64,000 bases of DNA from Actinotalea subterranea (GTDB lineage Bacteria; Actinomycetota; Actinomycetes; Actinomycetales; Cellulomonadaceae). The notes below the pieces were generated by a model. That model had not been told where the DNA came from and ran no database searches. It worked only from the letters and a program-made list of their open reading frames with translations. The stretch lies in assembly GCF_008364845.1 (NCBI RefSeq), contig NZ_VTTP01000008.1:1-64000 (forward strand), in the 5' to 3' direction. Shown piece after piece: positions 35,065-44,614 of this stretch (position 1 is its first letter; each line of letters starts with the position of its first letter). The translations under genes and the position numbers were made by a program.

Positions 35065-36090
35065 ATGACCGCCGTCGCGCAGCCCTCCGTGGCACCGCAG
35101 GCAGCGGTGCTGCCGTACCGCGGGTTCGCCGTGCACGTCGCCCGGACGCGGCGCCTGAGCCCCAGCTTCCTGCGGATGACCTTCAGCGGTCCCGACCTGG
35201 ACGAGTTCGGCACCGACGGCCTCGACCAGCGCATCAAGCTCGTGCTCCCGATGCGCCGCGGCGAGGTGCTCGACCCCGCGGACTTCTCGAGCCCCGACTG
35301 GTACGCGGCCTGGCGGCAGCGCCCCGACCACGAGCGCAACCCGCTGCGCACCTACACCGTCCGCGCCGTCCGGCCCGCCCAGCGCGAGGTCGACGTCGAC
35401 GTCGTGCTCCACGGCGTGAGCCCCGGCGCGGTCACGACGCGCGGCTGCGGCCTCGCCGAGGTCCTGGGCTGCGCGTGCGCCGACGACGCCGCAGGCCCCG
35501 CGGTGCGGTGGTGCGCCGCCGCCCGCACGGGCGACCCCATCGTCCTCATCGGTCCCGACGGGCGGTGGACCGGTGCGCCGTCGGGCATCGAGTTCCGGCC
35601 CCCGGCCGACGCCGCGACCTACCTCCTCGCGGGCGACGAGACCGCCGTGCCCGCGCTGTGCGCGATCCTCGAGAGCCTGCCCGCCGACGCCCGCGGCTAC
35701 GCCTACCTCGAGGTCCCCACCGAGCACGACGTCCTCGACGTCCGCAGCCCCGCCGGGGTGGACGTGCGCTGGCTCCCGCGCTCCCGACGTGACGTCCCCT
35801 CGGCCGCGCCCCACGGGCGCCCCATGTCCGAGGCCGTGCGCACCACCGCCGGACGCCTGGCCCGAGCGAGCGCCGCGGGCATCGAGCCCGAGGACGTCGA
35901 CGTCGAGCACGCGATCCTGTGGGACGTCCCCTCCAGCGCGAGCGCACCCGACGGCCTCTACGCCTGGATCGCGGGGGAGGCGGGCGTCATCCGTGACCTG
36001 CGCCGCCACCTCGTCCGTGACATCGGCATGGACCGTGGCGCCGTGGCCTTCATGGGCTACTGGCGCACCGGCCGTTCCGAGGCCGCCTGA
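35065..36090 (+). CDS. Siderophore-interacting protein (FAD-dependent ferric reductase)
   Basis: A 341-residue SIP/ViuB-type flavoprotein that releases iron from imported siderophores by reduction in the cytosol. The N-terminal FAD-binding barrel has RTYT at 95-98 (the RxYT/S flavin motif). The C-terminal NAD(P)H-like domain contains YLLAGDETAVPALCAILESL, and the closing KHxxxxG-like segment reads LVRDIGMDRGAVAFMGYWRTG. There is a Gly/Ala-poor insertion around residues 145-165 compared with short SIPs. It is the first gene behind the iron box; the binding-protein gene follows by 111 bp. ATG follows GAGGAG at four bases. Confidence 0.9.
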   Translation: MTAVAQPSVAPQAAVLPYRGFAVHVARTRRLSPSFLRMTFSGPDLDEFGTDGLDQRIKLVLPMRRGEVLDPADFSSPDWYAAWRQRPDHERNPLRTYTVRAVRPAQREVDVDVVLHGVSPGAVTTRGCGLAEVLGCACADDAAGPAVRWCAAARTGDPIVLIGPDGRWTGAPSGIEFRPPADAATYLLAGDETAVPALCAILESLPADARGYAYLEVPTEHDVLDVRSPAGVDVRWLPRSRRDVPSAAPHGRPMSEAVRTTAGRLARASAAGIEPEDVDVEHAILWDVPSSASAPDGLYAWIAGEAGVIRDLRRHLVRDIGMDRGAVAFMGYWRTGRSEAA

Positions 36091-36201
36091 GGCGCCTGGG
36101 ATCTCGTCCGAGCGCCGAGCACCACCCTCGCACCCCGTGCGAGCCCGCCTGAGCACGCTGAACCCCGCACGCCCCCCGTGCGGTCACCGAACGGAGCACC
36201 C

Positions 36202-37260
36202 ATGTCCGCACGCCCCCGTCGATCCACCGTGGGCCGTCGCGCCCGCGCCGCGGCAGCCGTCGCCGCCGTCGCGCTCCTCGCCGCGTGCGGGGCGGGCGGC
36301 GGGGAGGCCGAGGACGGCGCCGAGTCGTCGGCCCCCGCGGCCGAGGCCGACGCGTTCCCCGTGACCATCGAGCACGCGCTCGGCACGACCGAGATCACCG
36401 AGCAGCCCGAGCGCGTCGTCACCATCGGCTGGGGCTCGCAGGACACGGTCCTCGCGCTCGGCATCGTGCCCGTCGGCGTCCCCGCCGACACGTGGGCCGG
36501 TGACCCCGACACGGGCCTGCTGCCCTGGACGGCCGAGGAGGTCGAGGAGCTCGGCGGCGAGGCGCCGACCACGTTCATCGACATGCCCGAGGTCGACGTC
36601 GAGGAGATCGCGCTCCTCGCACCCGACCTCGTCCTCGCGACCTACTCCGGCATCACCGCCGAGGTCTACGAGCAGCTCTCCGCGATCGCGCCGACCGTCG
36701 CCTACCCCGACCAGCCGTGGCTCGTCAGCTGGCAGGACCAGACGGTCATCAACGGCACCGCGCTCGGTCGCAAGGCCGACGCCGAGAAGCTCGTCGAGGA
36801 GATGACGCAGACCATCGCGACGGCCGCCGAGGCGAACCCGACCCTCGAGGGCAAGACGTTCGCGTACGTCTACGCGAGCCCCGACGGGACCCTCGGCGCC
36901 TACGTCGCCGGTGACCCGCGCGTCGACCTCCTCACGGACCTCGGCATGGTGCTCGCGCCGTCGATCGACGAGCTCGAGGTCCCCGCGGGCACGTTCTACG
37001 TGGACCTCGGCACCGAGAACACCGACCTGCTCGCGGACGTCGACGTGCTCGTGACCTTCTTCAACGACGAGGCCGAGCAGGCCACCGTCGAGGGCCTCGG
37101 CACGTTCTCGTCGATCCCCGCGGTCCAGCGCGGCTCCTACGTCGCCCTCCTCGACCGGCAGCTCGGCATGGCCATGAGCACCACGACCGCGCTCAGCCTG
37201 CCCTGGGGTCTCGAGGAGTTCGTGCCGCAGCTCGTGACGGCCGCCGAGGCAGCCGAGTGA
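36202..37260 (+). CDS. Iron-siderophore ABC transporter substrate-binding lipoprotein
   Basis: A 352-residue periplasmic-binding (FepB/FhuD-type) lipoprotein. The signal peptide ends in the lipobox LLAAC with Cys29. An acidic linker is followed by the TroA-like fold: ITEQPERVVTIGWGSQDTVLALG, then PEVDVEEIALLAPDLVLATY, a long helix and a C-terminal lobe. It captures ferric siderophore outside the membrane and passes it to the two FecCD permeases downstream. The ATG at 36202 follows CGGAG. The stop overlaps the first permease start by four bases. Confidence 0.92.
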   Translation: MSARPRRSTVGRRARAAAAVAAVALLAACGAGGGEAEDGAESSAPAAEADAFPVTIEHALGTTEITEQPERVVTIGWGSQDTVLALGIVPVGVPADTWAGDPDTGLLPWTAEEVEELGGEAPTTFIDMPEVDVEEIALLAPDLVLATYSGITAEVYEQLSAIAPTVAYPDQPWLVSWQDQTVINGTALGRKADAEKLVEEMTQTIATAAEANPTLEGKTFAYVYASPDGTLGAYVAGDPRVDLLTDLGMVLAPSIDELEVPAGTFYVDLGTENTDLLADVDVLVTFFNDEAEQATVEGLGTFSSIPAVQRGSYVALLDRQLGMAMSTTTALSLPWGLEEFVPQLVTAAEAAE

Positions 37261-38261
37261 CGCGGACGGTGGCGGCGAGGACCACGGTCCTCGCCGCTGC
37301 CGTCGCGCTCCTGGTCGTCGCCGTCGTGCTGAGCATCGCGGTCGGCGCCCGCTCCATCCCGCTCGACCAGGTGTGGAGCCTCCTCTGGTCTCCCGACGGG
37401 TCGAGCGACGCCGCCGTGGTCCGCGAGCTCCGCGTGCCGCGCACCCTGCTCGGCCTCGCCGCGGGCGCCGCCCTCGGCCTGTCCGGCGCACTCATGCAGT
37501 CCCTGACGCGCAACCCGCTCGCCGAGCCCGGCCTGCTCGGCGTCAACGCGGGCGCGGCGGCCGCCGTCGTCGCCGGCATCGCGTTCCTCGGGCTCGGCCA
37601 GGTCAGCGAGTACGTGTGGCTCGCGTTCGTCGGCGCCGGTGGTGCGGCGGTGCTCGTGTACCTCGTCGGCGGACGCGGCGGCGCGGGCCAGACGCCGATC
37701 CGGCTCGCGCTCGCGGGCGCGGCGGTCACGGCCGCGCTCATGGCGCTCGTGTGGGCCATGACGTTCCTCGACGCCCAGGCGCTCGACCTCTACCGGTTCT
37801 GGGCGATCGGCAGCCTCTCCGGCCGCGACCTCGACGTGCTGCGGCAGGTGCTGCCGTTCCTGGTCGTGGGCCTCGTGACGGGGCTGCTCCTCGCGGGACC
37901 GCTCAACGCGATGGCGCTCGGCGAGGACACCGGGCGCGCCCTCGGGCTGCGCCCCGGCGTCGTGCGCGCCGGGACCGCGGTCGCCGTGACGCTGCTGTGC
38001 GGCGCGGCCACGGCGGCCGTCGGGCCGCTCGCGTTCGTCGGCCTCGCCGTGCCCCACGCGGTGCGTGCGCTGACCGGGCCCGACGACCGGTGGGTGCTGC
38101 CGCTGTCCGCCGTCGCCGCGCCCGTGCTGCTGCTCCTCGCGGACGTCCTCGGGCGGGTCGTCGCCGCGCCCGCGGAGCTGCAGGTAGGTGTCGTGACCGC
38201 GTTCCTCGGTGCCCCGGTGCTCATCGCGCTCGCGGGTCGACGCCGGGTCGTGGCGGTATGA
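37257..38261 (+). CDS. FecCD-family iron-siderophore permease, first subunit
   Basis: A 334-residue polytopic protein with about nine to ten helices. Family hallmarks are LRVPRTLLGLAAGAALGLSGALMQSLTRNPLAEPGLLGVNAGA split over helix 2-3, RFWAIGSLSG in the middle, and the coupling loop GPLAFVGLAVPHAVRAL that contacts the ATPase. Its GTG start lies in the stop of the binding-protein gene, and its own stop overlaps the second permease start, so translation is fully coupled. Confidence 0.92.
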   Translation: MTRTVAARTTVLAAAVALLVVAVVLSIAVGARSIPLDQVWSLLWSPDGSSDAAVVRELRVPRTLLGLAAGAALGLSGALMQSLTRNPLAEPGLLGVNAGAAAAVVAGIAFLGLGQVSEYVWLAFVGAGGAAVLVYLVGGRGGAGQTPIRLALAGAAVTAALMALVWAMTFLDAQALDLYRFWAIGSLSGRDLDVLRQVLPFLVVGLVTGLLLAGPLNAMALGEDTGRALGLRPGVVRAGTAVAVTLLCGAATAAVGPLAFVGLAVPHAVRALTGPDDRWVLPLSAVAAPVLLLLADVLGRVVAAPAELQVGVVTAFLGAPVLIALAGRRRVVAV

Positions 38262-39442
38262 CCGCCGCTGCGCCGCCCGTCCCGGGCCCGACCGGCAGGC
38301 CGACGACGTCCGTCCGGGTGCTGCGCGGACCCCTCGGCCTCTCCTGGCGCTGGCGCCCGCGGGCCGTCGCCGTCGGGGCCGGGCTCGTCGTCGTGCTCCT
38401 CGCGCTACTCGTCCTCTCCGTCATGGTCGGGGACTTCCCCGTGGCGTTCGGTGACGTGGTCGCCGCGCTCCTGGGCCGGGCCGAGGGGCCGGCGGCGTTC
38501 ATCGTCGGGGAGCTCCGCCTGCCGCGCGCGCTCGCCGGGATCGGTGCAGGCGCCGCCTTCGCGGTCAGCGGCGCGATCTTCCAGACCCTCGTGCGCAACC
38601 CGCTCGGCAGCCCCGAGCTCATCGGCTTCACCCAGGGCGCCTCCGCCGGTGCGGTCGCCGGCATCGTCCTCGGTGGTGCCACGGGAGCGGCGCTCGCCGG
38701 CTCCGCGCTCGCGGGCGGCATCGCCACGGCCGTGGTCGTGTACCTCGCGGCGTTCCGCAGGGGGCTGCTCGGCACGCGGCTGGTCCTCGTCGGCATCGGG
38801 GTCGGGGCCATGCTCAACGCGGTGACGTGGTGGCTGCTCACCCGTGCCGAGCTCACGACCGCGCAGTCCGCGGCCGCCTGGCTCGTCGGCAGCCTCAACG
38901 CGCGCACCTGGACCAACGTGCTCGTGCTCGCCGTGGCCCTCGCGGTCCTCGTCCCCGGGGGCGTCGTCGTCGCCCGGTGGCTGCGGATGGTCGAGCTCGG
39001 CGACGAGGCGGCGCGTGCGCTCGGCCTCCCGCTCCGCCGAGTCCAGCTCGCGGCCGTCGCGCTCGCGATCGCGCTGTGCTCGGCCGCCGTCGCGACCGCC
39101 GGGCCGGTGCCGTTCATCGCGCTCGCCGCGCCGCAGCTCGCCCGACGGCTCGTGCGCGGGCCAGGGATCGGGCTGGTCACCTCGGCGCTCGTCGGGGCGG
39201 TGCTGCTGCTGGCGAGCGACATCGTCGCCCAGCGCGCGCTCGCACCCGTCGGCCTGCCCGTCGGGGTCACGACGGGCATCCTCGGTGGGGCCTACCTCGC
39301 GTGGCTGCTCGGCACCGAAGGGCGGGGGCGCGCACGGGGTTCGCGGGGCGCAGGTCGGTCGGGCGGCGCGGGGGTCTCGGGAAGTGCGGGACGTCCGGGG
39401 CCCGCAGGTCGCGCGGGACGCACGGAAGGACAGATCGCGTGA
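38258..39442 (+). CDS. FecCD-family iron-siderophore permease, second subunit
   Basis: A 394-residue partner permease. A 45-residue hydrophilic N-terminus precedes the usual core: ELRLPRALAGIGAGAAFAVSG, then FQTLVRNPLGSPELIGFTQG, AAWLVGSLNARTW, and the coupling loop GPVPFIALAAPQLARRL. The C-terminal tail is extended by about 40 Gly/Arg/Ala-rich residues (GRGRARGSRGAGRSGG) beyond the normal end, possibly read-through into low-complexity DNA. ATG 38258 overlaps the first permease stop. Confidence 0.92.
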   Translation: MTAAAPPVPGPTGRPTTSVRVLRGPLGLSWRWRPRAVAVGAGLVVVLLALLVLSVMVGDFPVAFGDVVAALLGRAEGPAAFIVGELRLPRALAGIGAGAAFAVSGAIFQTLVRNPLGSPELIGFTQGASAGAVAGIVLGGATGAALAGSALAGGIATAVVVYLAAFRRGLLGTRLVLVGIGVGAMLNAVTWWLLTRAELTTAQSAAAWLVGSLNARTWTNVLVLAVALAVLVPGGVVVARWLRMVELGDEAARALGLPLRRVQLAAVALAIALCSAAVATAGPVPFIALAAPQLARRLVRGPGIGLVTSALVGAVLLLASDIVAQRALAPVGLPVGVTTGILGGAYLAWLLGTEGRGRARGSRGAGRSGGAGVSGSAGRPGPAGRAGRTEGQIA

Positions 39443-39453
39443 GAGGGGACGGC

Positions 39454-40338
39454 ATGACGCAGGGCGCCAGGCCGCCGGCAGGGGCCGGCGACGGCCGGAG
39501 GGTCGCGGACGCTGTGGACGGCGCGGACGACACGCGTGCGGCGAACAGCCTCGTCGCGGAGGCCGTGACGCTCGCGTACGACCGTCGCGTCGTCGTCGAG
39601 GACCTGAGCCTCGAGATCCCCCCGGGGTCGTTCACCGTCGTCGTCGGGCCCAACGCGTGCGGCAAGTCGACGCTCCTGCGTGGCCTGGCCCGGCTCCTCG
39701 CACCGCGTTCCGGGGCGGTGCTCCTCGACGGCCGCGCGGTGCACACGCTGCCCACCAAGGAGGTCGCGCGGCGCATCGGCCTGCTGCCGCAGAGCGCGAT
39801 CGCCCCGGAGGGCATCACCGTGTCCGACCTCGTCGCGCGCGGCCGGTACCCCCACCAGGGCCTGCTGCGCCAGTGGTCGGTCGCCGACGAGGACGCCGTC
39901 CGCGAGGCCATGGACCTGACGGACGTGACCGACCTCGCCGAGCGAGCCGTCGACGAGCTGTCCGGCGGACAGCGGCAGCGGGTGTGGCTCGCGATGGTCC
40001 TCGCGCAGCAGACGCCGATCCTCCTGCTCGACGAGCCGACGACGTTCCTCGACATCGCGCACCAGTACGAGGTCATGGACCTGTGCGCCGACCTGCACGA
40101 GCAGGGGCGCACCCTCGTGGCCGTGCTGCACGACCTCAACCAGGCCGCGCGCTACGCGACCCACCTCGTGGTGATGAAGGACGGCGTGGTCGTGGCGCAG
40201 GGCCACCCGGGTGACGTCCTGACGGCCGAGCTCGTCGAGCACGTCTTCGGTCTGCCGTGCCGCGTGGTCCCGGACCCCGCGAGCGGCACGCCGCTCGTCG
40301 TCCCCGAGGTCCGCAGAGGCGCGGCCGGCCGCGCCTGA
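39454..40338 (+). CDS. Iron-siderophore ABC transporter ATP-binding protein
   Basis: A 294-residue FepC/FecE-type ATPase. Walker A is GPNACGKST at 65-73, then LLPQSAIAPEGITVSDLVARGRYPH (Q-loop region), signature LSGGQRQR, Walker B ILLLDEPTTFLDI and H-loop VLHDLNQAARY. It powers the two FecCD permeases. I prefer ATG 39454, which has AGAGGGG upstream; a GTG at 39439 overlapping the permease stop is the alternative. It closes the operon of iron-box, SIP, binding protein, two permeases and ATPase. Confidence 0.93.
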   Translation: MTQGARPPAGAGDGRRVADAVDGADDTRAANSLVAEAVTLAYDRRVVVEDLSLEIPPGSFTVVVGPNACGKSTLLRGLARLLAPRSGAVLLDGRAVHTLPTKEVARRIGLLPQSAIAPEGITVSDLVARGRYPHQGLLRQWSVADEDAVREAMDLTDVTDLAERAVDELSGGQRQRVWLAMVLAQQTPILLLDEPTTFLDIAHQYEVMDLCADLHEQGRTLVAVLHDLNQAARYATHLVVMKDGVVVAQGHPGDVLTAELVEHVFGLPCRVVPDPASGTPLVVPEVRRGAAGRA

Positions 40339-40430
40339 GGTGCTTCGATGAGCAGGCCACGCACCGTTGGCCCGCCCAGCGACCCGTTCGCGACCTGATC
40401 GCGCGGCGCGCACCCTGCCTGGAGGCACTC

Positions 40431-42071
40431 GTGCTCCACCCGTCCGACGACGCCGCGCCCACCGGGACCCTCCTGCGGCACGCCCGCGTCGTGCCGCTCG
40501 ACGGGCCCGGGGTCGGTGCGGGCGGTGCCGACAGGTCCGACCACGGTGCCGTAGGTGCGGTCGGTGGGCGCTCGGCGTCGTCGCCCGCGGCGGGCGCCGA
40601 CCGTCCTGTCGACGTCCGGATCCGCGACGGCCTCGTCGTCGAGGTGGGCACCGACCTCGCCCCGGCGGACGGATCGGGGGGAGCGGGCGGCCGGGACGTC
40701 GTCGTCGACCTCGAGGGCCGGTGGCTGCTGCCCGGCCTGTGGGACGCGCACGTCCACATGACGCAGTGGGCCCTGAGCAGGCGCCGCCTCGACGTCTCCG
40801 GCGCGTCGTCAGCGGGGGAGGTCGCCGCGCTCGTGCGCGAGCGCCTGCGGGAGGACCCGCCGCCGCCCGGGCTGCCGCTCGTCGGCGTCGGCTTCCGCGA
40901 CGCGCTGTGGACCGACGTGCCCACGTCGGTGCTGCTCGACGACGCCGCGCACGACGCCGGGGTGCCCTCGGCCGTCGTCGTGCTGGTCAGCGGCGACCTG
41001 CACTGCGGGTGGCTCGGCGGACCGGCCGCGCGCACGTACGGCGTCGACGGCCTCGTCGGTGCGGACGGCACCGGGCTGCTGCGTGAGGCGCCGTGGTTCG
41101 CACTCATGGACCGGCTCGGTGAGGCTCCCGACGACGTGACCGACGCGTGGGTGGCCGACGCGGCACGCGCCGCCGCCGCCCGGGGCGTCGTCGGGGTCGT
41201 CGACTACGAGGCGGCCTCCGACGTCGAGGTGTGGCGCAGGCGCGTCACCGGCGGGTTCGACCTGCTGCGCGTCGAGGCCGCGGTGTGGCCCGACAGGCTC
41301 GACGCCGCCCTGCGTCGGGGCCTGCGCACCGGTGAGCCCGCGCCCGGGACCGGTGGCCTCGTGACCATGGGCGCCCTCAAGGTCATCAGCGACGGTTCGC
41401 TCAACACCCGCACCGCGTACTGCCACGACCCATACCCGGGCCTGCGCGGACCCGACGCGCACGGCGTGATGTCGGTCCCGCCCGAGGAGCTCGAGCCGTT
41501 GATGGCCCGCGCGGCGGCGGGCGGCCTGCGGTGCGCGATCCACGCGATCGGCGACCGGGCGAACACCCTGGTGCTCGACGCCTTCACGCAGACGGGCGCG
41601 CGGGGCAGCGTCGAGCACGCCCAGCTCCTCACCTGGGCCGACGTCGCCCGGTTCCGTGACCTCGGCGTCGTCGCGAGCGTGCAGCCCGAGCACGCGATGG
41701 ACGACCGGGACGTCGCCGACCGGCACTGGTCGGGCCGCACCGGCCGCGCGTTCGCGTTCCGTGCCCTGCACGACGCCGGCGTGCGGCTCGTTCTCGGCTC
41801 CGACGCGCCGGTCGCCCCGCTCGACCCGTGGTTCGCCGTCGCGTCGGCGGTCGGTCGTAGCCGGGACGGACGGGAGCCGTGGCACCCCGAGCAGGCGCTG
41901 CCGCTTGCCGTCGCGCTCGCGGCGTCCGTGCGCTCGCGCGTCGCGGTCGGTGAGGTCGCGGACCTCGCGGTGCTCGACGCCGACCCCGTCGCTGTCGACG
42001 TCGTGGCGCTGCGGACGCTGCCCGTGGCCGCGACGCTCCTCGGTGGGCGCTGGACGCACCGCACGTTCTGA
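40431..42071 (+). CDS. Amidohydrolase family protein (YtcJ-like)
   Basis: A 546-residue metal-dependent hydrolase. The first metal motif DAHVHMTQW follows LPGLWD. Later ligands are in CAIHAIGDRAN (HxxGD) and SVEHAQLL, and the final Asp in LVLGSDAPVAPLDPW. The C-terminal VAVGEVADLAVLDADP is the usual beta-barrel return. This subgroup hydrolyses C-N bonds in amides or exocyclic groups; substrate unknown. The GTG at 40431 follows GGAGG at five bases and begins just before the typical LRHARVVPLDG strand. An internal Ala/Gly-rich loop (about 27-60) looks disordered. It may be co-transcribed with the alcohol dehydrogenase 46 bp downstream. Confidence 0.88.
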   Translation: MLHPSDDAAPTGTLLRHARVVPLDGPGVGAGGADRSDHGAVGAVGGRSASSPAAGADRPVDVRIRDGLVVEVGTDLAPADGSGGAGGRDVVVDLEGRWLLPGLWDAHVHMTQWALSRRRLDVSGASSAGEVAALVRERLREDPPPPGLPLVGVGFRDALWTDVPTSVLLDDAAHDAGVPSAVVVLVSGDLHCGWLGGPAARTYGVDGLVGADGTGLLREAPWFALMDRLGEAPDDVTDAWVADAARAAAARGVVGVVDYEAASDVEVWRRRVTGGFDLLRVEAAVWPDRLDAALRRGLRTGEPAPGTGGLVTMGALKVISDGSLNTRTAYCHDPYPGLRGPDAHGVMSVPPEELEPLMARAAAGGLRCAIHAIGDRANTLVLDAFTQTGARGSVEHAQLLTWADVARFRDLGVVASVQPEHAMDDRDVADRHWSGRTGRAFAFRALHDAGVRLVLGSDAPVAPLDPWFAVASAVGRSRDGREPWHPEQALPLAVALAASVRSRVAVGEVADLAVLDADPVAVDVVALRTLPVAATLLGGRWTHRTF

Positions 42072-42104
42072 GCCCGAGGCGGGTGCGTGCCGCGGCGGGC
42101 AGGG

Positions 42105-42110
42105 CAGAAT
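42105..42110 (+). promoter_or_regulatory. Leaderless -10 box for the first alcohol dehydrogenase
   Basis: CAGAAT ends seven bases before the ATG at 42118, supporting that ATG over the in-frame ATG at 42109. Confidence 0.35.
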
Positions 42111-42117
42111 GCCGAGC

Positions 42118-43158
42118 ATGCGCGCGACGATCATCCACGGTGGCTTCGACGTCCGGGTCGAGGACGTGCCCGACCCCGTGCTCCTCGAACCGACGGACGC
42201 GATCGTCCGCGTCCTGCTGTCCTGCATCTGCGGCAGCGACCTGTGGCCGTACCGGAGCACGACGCCGCGCCGCAACGGCCCCGGGCGCATCGGCCACGAG
42301 TTCCTCGGCGTCGTCGAGGAGACCGGCCGGGACGTGGCGTCCGTGCGGCCCGGCGACGTCGTCGTCGCGCCCTTCATGTGGAGCGACGGGACGTGCCCGC
42401 ACTGCCGGGCCGGCATCCACACGTCGTGCCTGCACGGCGGCGGCTGGGGCTCCGACCGGGTCGACGGCGGCCAGGGTGAGGCCGTGCGCGTCCCGCAGGC
42501 CGACGGGACGCTCGTCGCCGCACCCGTCGAGCCCGACGACGAGCGGCTGCCCGCGCTCCTCACGCTGTCCGACGTCATGGGCACCGGGCACCACGCGGCG
42601 CTCGCGGCCGGCGTCGGCCCGGGCTCGCACGTCGCAGTCGTGGGCGACGGGGCCGTCGGGCTGTGCGGGGTGCTCGCCGCGCGTCGGCTCGGGGCCGAGC
42701 GCATCACGCTGCTCGGCCGGCACCCGGACCGCATCGCGGTGGGCCGGGCGTTCGGTGCGACGGACGTGGTGACTGAGCGCGGCGACGACGCCGTGGCGCG
42801 CGTCCTCGAGATGACCGACGGGCTCGGCGTCCCGCACGTCCTCGAGTGCGTCGGCATGCAGTCCTCCTGGGACACCGCCGTCGCGATCGCCCGACCCGGC
42901 GGGACCGTCGGGTACGTCGGTGTGCCGAACGGCCTCGAGTCGGGCCTGCCGATCCGCGCGATGTTCGGCAACAACGTTTCGGTCCACGGCGGCGTCGCCC
43001 CCGTCCGCGCGTACCTGCCCGAGCTCATGGCCGACGTGCTCTCGGGCGCCATCGACCCGTCGCCCGTCTTCGACCTCGAGCTCCCGCTCGACCGCGCGCC
43101 CGAGGGCTACGCGGCGATGGACGAGCGCCGGGCGATCAAGGTGCTGCTGCGGCCCTGA
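42118..43158 (+). CDS. Zinc-dependent alcohol dehydrogenase, first
   Basis: A 346-residue medium-chain dehydrogenase/reductase. Catalytic zinc ligands are Cys38 (CGSDLW) and His60/Glu61 (GHEFLG). The structural-zinc loop reads [14 protein letters not shown], with three of the usual four Cys; the first is Ser. The Rossmann motif is [15 protein letters not shown]. Such enzymes oxidise alcohols or reduce aldehydes with NAD(P); the substrate is unknown. A second, only distantly similar MDR gene follows 61 bp downstream. Confidence 0.9.
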   Translation: MRATIIHGGFDVRVEDVPDPVLLEPTDAIVRVLLSCICGSDLWPYRSTTPRRNGPGRIGHEFLGVVEETGRDVASVRPGDVVVAPFMWSDGTCPHCRAGIHTSCLHGGGWGSDRVDGGQGEAVRVPQADGTLVAAPVEPDDERLPALLTLSDVMGTGHHAALAAGVGPGSHVAVVGDGAVGLCGVLAARRLGAERITLLGRHPDRIAVGRAFGATDVVTERGDDAVARVLEMTDGLGVPHVLECVGMQSSWDTAVAIARPGGTVGYVGVPNGLESGLPIRAMFGNNVSVHGGVAPVRAYLPELMADVLSGAIDPSPVFDLELPLDRAPEGYAAMDERRAIKVLLRP

Positions 43159-43219
43159 CGGGTGGTGGGGTCTCGTGTCGCCGGTCTTCCGGCGGCCGCT
43201 GATCCGGGACGATGGGTGC

Positions 43220-44272
43220 ATGCGCGCCGTCGTGGTCGAGGAGTTCGGACGTCAGCCCGAGGTGCGGGAGGTGCCCGCTCCGGCGTGCCCGCCGCACGGT
43301 GTGGTGATCCGGGTCGAGGCGACGGGCGTGTGCCGCAGCGACTGGCACGGCTGGCAGGGGCACGACGACGGCATCACGCTGCCGCACGTCCCGGGGCACG
43401 AGCTTGCCGGGACCGTCGTCGAGGTCGGTCCGGGCGTGCGGTCCTGGCGCGCGGGCGACGTCGTGACCGTGCCGTTCGTGTGCGCGTGCGGCACGTGCGT
43501 CGCGTGCCAGGCCGGTGAGCAGCAGGTCTGCGAGCGGCAGACCCAGCCGGGGTTCACGCACTGGGGCTCGTTCGCCGAGCTCGTCGCGATCAGCAACGCC
43601 GACCTCAACCTGGTCCGGGTTCCGGCCGGGATGTCGGCCGTGACGGCGGCGTCCCTCGGCTGCCGGTTCGCGACCGCCTACCGCGCGCTCACCGTCCACG
43701 GGCGCCTGCGCCGCGGAGACTGGCTGGCCGTGCACGGGTGCGGCGGCGTCGGGCTGTCGGCCGTCATGATCGCGGTGGCGTCGGCTGCGCGGGTCGTCGC
43801 GCTCGACCCGTCCGCCGACGCGCGGACCGCCGCCACCGCGCTCGGTGCGCACGTCGTCCTCGACCCCGGGACGGCCGACCCCGAGGCACTCGCCGAGCTC
43901 GTCGTCGAGGCGTCCGAGGGCGGTGTGCACGTCTCGCTCGACGCGCTCGGCAGCCCGGCGACGGCCCTCGCGTCGGTCCTGGGGCTGCGCCGTCGAGGCC
44001 GTCACGTGCAGGTCGGCCTCCTGCTCGCCGACGACGCGCGCACGGCCCTGCCCATGGACCGCGTCGTCGGCTGGGAGCTCGAGGTCTACGGGAGCCACGG
44101 CATGGCCGCGCACGAGTACCCGGCGATGCTTGAGCGCGTGGCCCGCGGCGAGCTGCGGCCCGAGCAGCTCGTGGGTCGCGTCGTCGCCCTCGACGAGGCA
44201 CCGGCCGCGCTCGTCGCGATGGGCGGCCCGCCGTCGACCGCGGGCATGACCGTCGTCGACCCCACCCGCTGA
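43220..44272 (+). CDS. Zinc-dependent alcohol dehydrogenase, second
   Basis: A 350-residue zinc MDR protein. Catalytic-site residues are Cys38 ([10 protein letters not shown]) and His60/Glu61 (GHELAG). The structural-zinc loop [17 protein letters not shown] has all four Cys. The cofactor motif is [13 protein letters not shown]. The [14 protein letters not shown] stretch places it near the zinc alcohol dehydrogenases related to AdhB-type or benzyl-alcohol enzymes. The ATG at 43220 has GACGAT six bases upstream. Its final codons and stop are included in a 125-bp duplication that continues into the intergenic region. Confidence 0.9.
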   Translation: MRAVVVEEFGRQPEVREVPAPACPPHGVVIRVEATGVCRSDWHGWQGHDDGITLPHVPGHELAGTVVEVGPGVRSWRAGDVVTVPFVCACGTCVACQAGEQQVCERQTQPGFTHWGSFAELVAISNADLNLVRVPAGMSAVTAASLGCRFATAYRALTVHGRLRRGDWLAVHGCGGVGLSAVMIAVASAARVVALDPSADARTAATALGAHVVLDPGTADPEALAELVVEASEGGVHVSLDALGSPATALASVLGLRRRGRHVQVGLLLADDARTALPMDRVVGWELEVYGSHGMAAHEYPAMLERVARGELRPEQLVGRVVALDEAPAALVAMGGPPSTAGMTVVDPTR

Positions 44273-44478
44273 CGCCCGCGGCGCCGAGGTCGGACGCTCC
44301 GGCTGAGGTCGGACCTCCCGAGGCCCGACGTCGGCACGCCGGGCCGACCTCAGCGCACACGCGGGCTGCGGGAGCCGTCGGTCGCCGCACCCGCTGACGC
44401 CCGCGGCGCCGAGGTCGGGCGTCCCGGCTGAGGTCGGCCCTCCCGAGGCCCGACGTCGGCACGCCGGGCCGACCTCGG
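44263..44478. repeat. 125-bp tandem duplication containing a 73-bp palindromic element
   Basis: The sequence from 44263 recurs with an offset of 125 bp at 44388. Within each unit lies a 73-bp element (44281-44353 and 44406-44478) with about five differences between copies. It carries GAGGTCGG twice and then the reverse forms CCGACGTCGG and CCGACCTC, so each copy can fold on itself. A third diverged copy lies at 47930-48002. The first unit includes the last two codons and the stop of the upstream dehydrogenase. The rest of the gap up to 44614 (about 135 bp) shows no gene; it is G-rich with no further repeat seen. Confidence 0.8.
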
Positions 44479-44614
44479 TGGGCGGAGAGGGCCCGCGGAC
44501 GCCGTCGTCGGGCTGGGGTGTCTCGCGGGGGCGCGGAGGGGGCAGACTCGGGGGACCTAGGCCCCTGTCGGCGGCTCGGTCGCGGGTCTTGCCTGGGTGC
44601 TGGAGGTGGTCCCC

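Noticed and set aside
40809-43221. Long minus-strand frames of over 500 and 700 codons.
   Set aside because: They are antisense to the amidohydrolase and dehydrogenase genes, which have full catalytic motifs on the plus strand. Long shadow frames are expected at this GC content.
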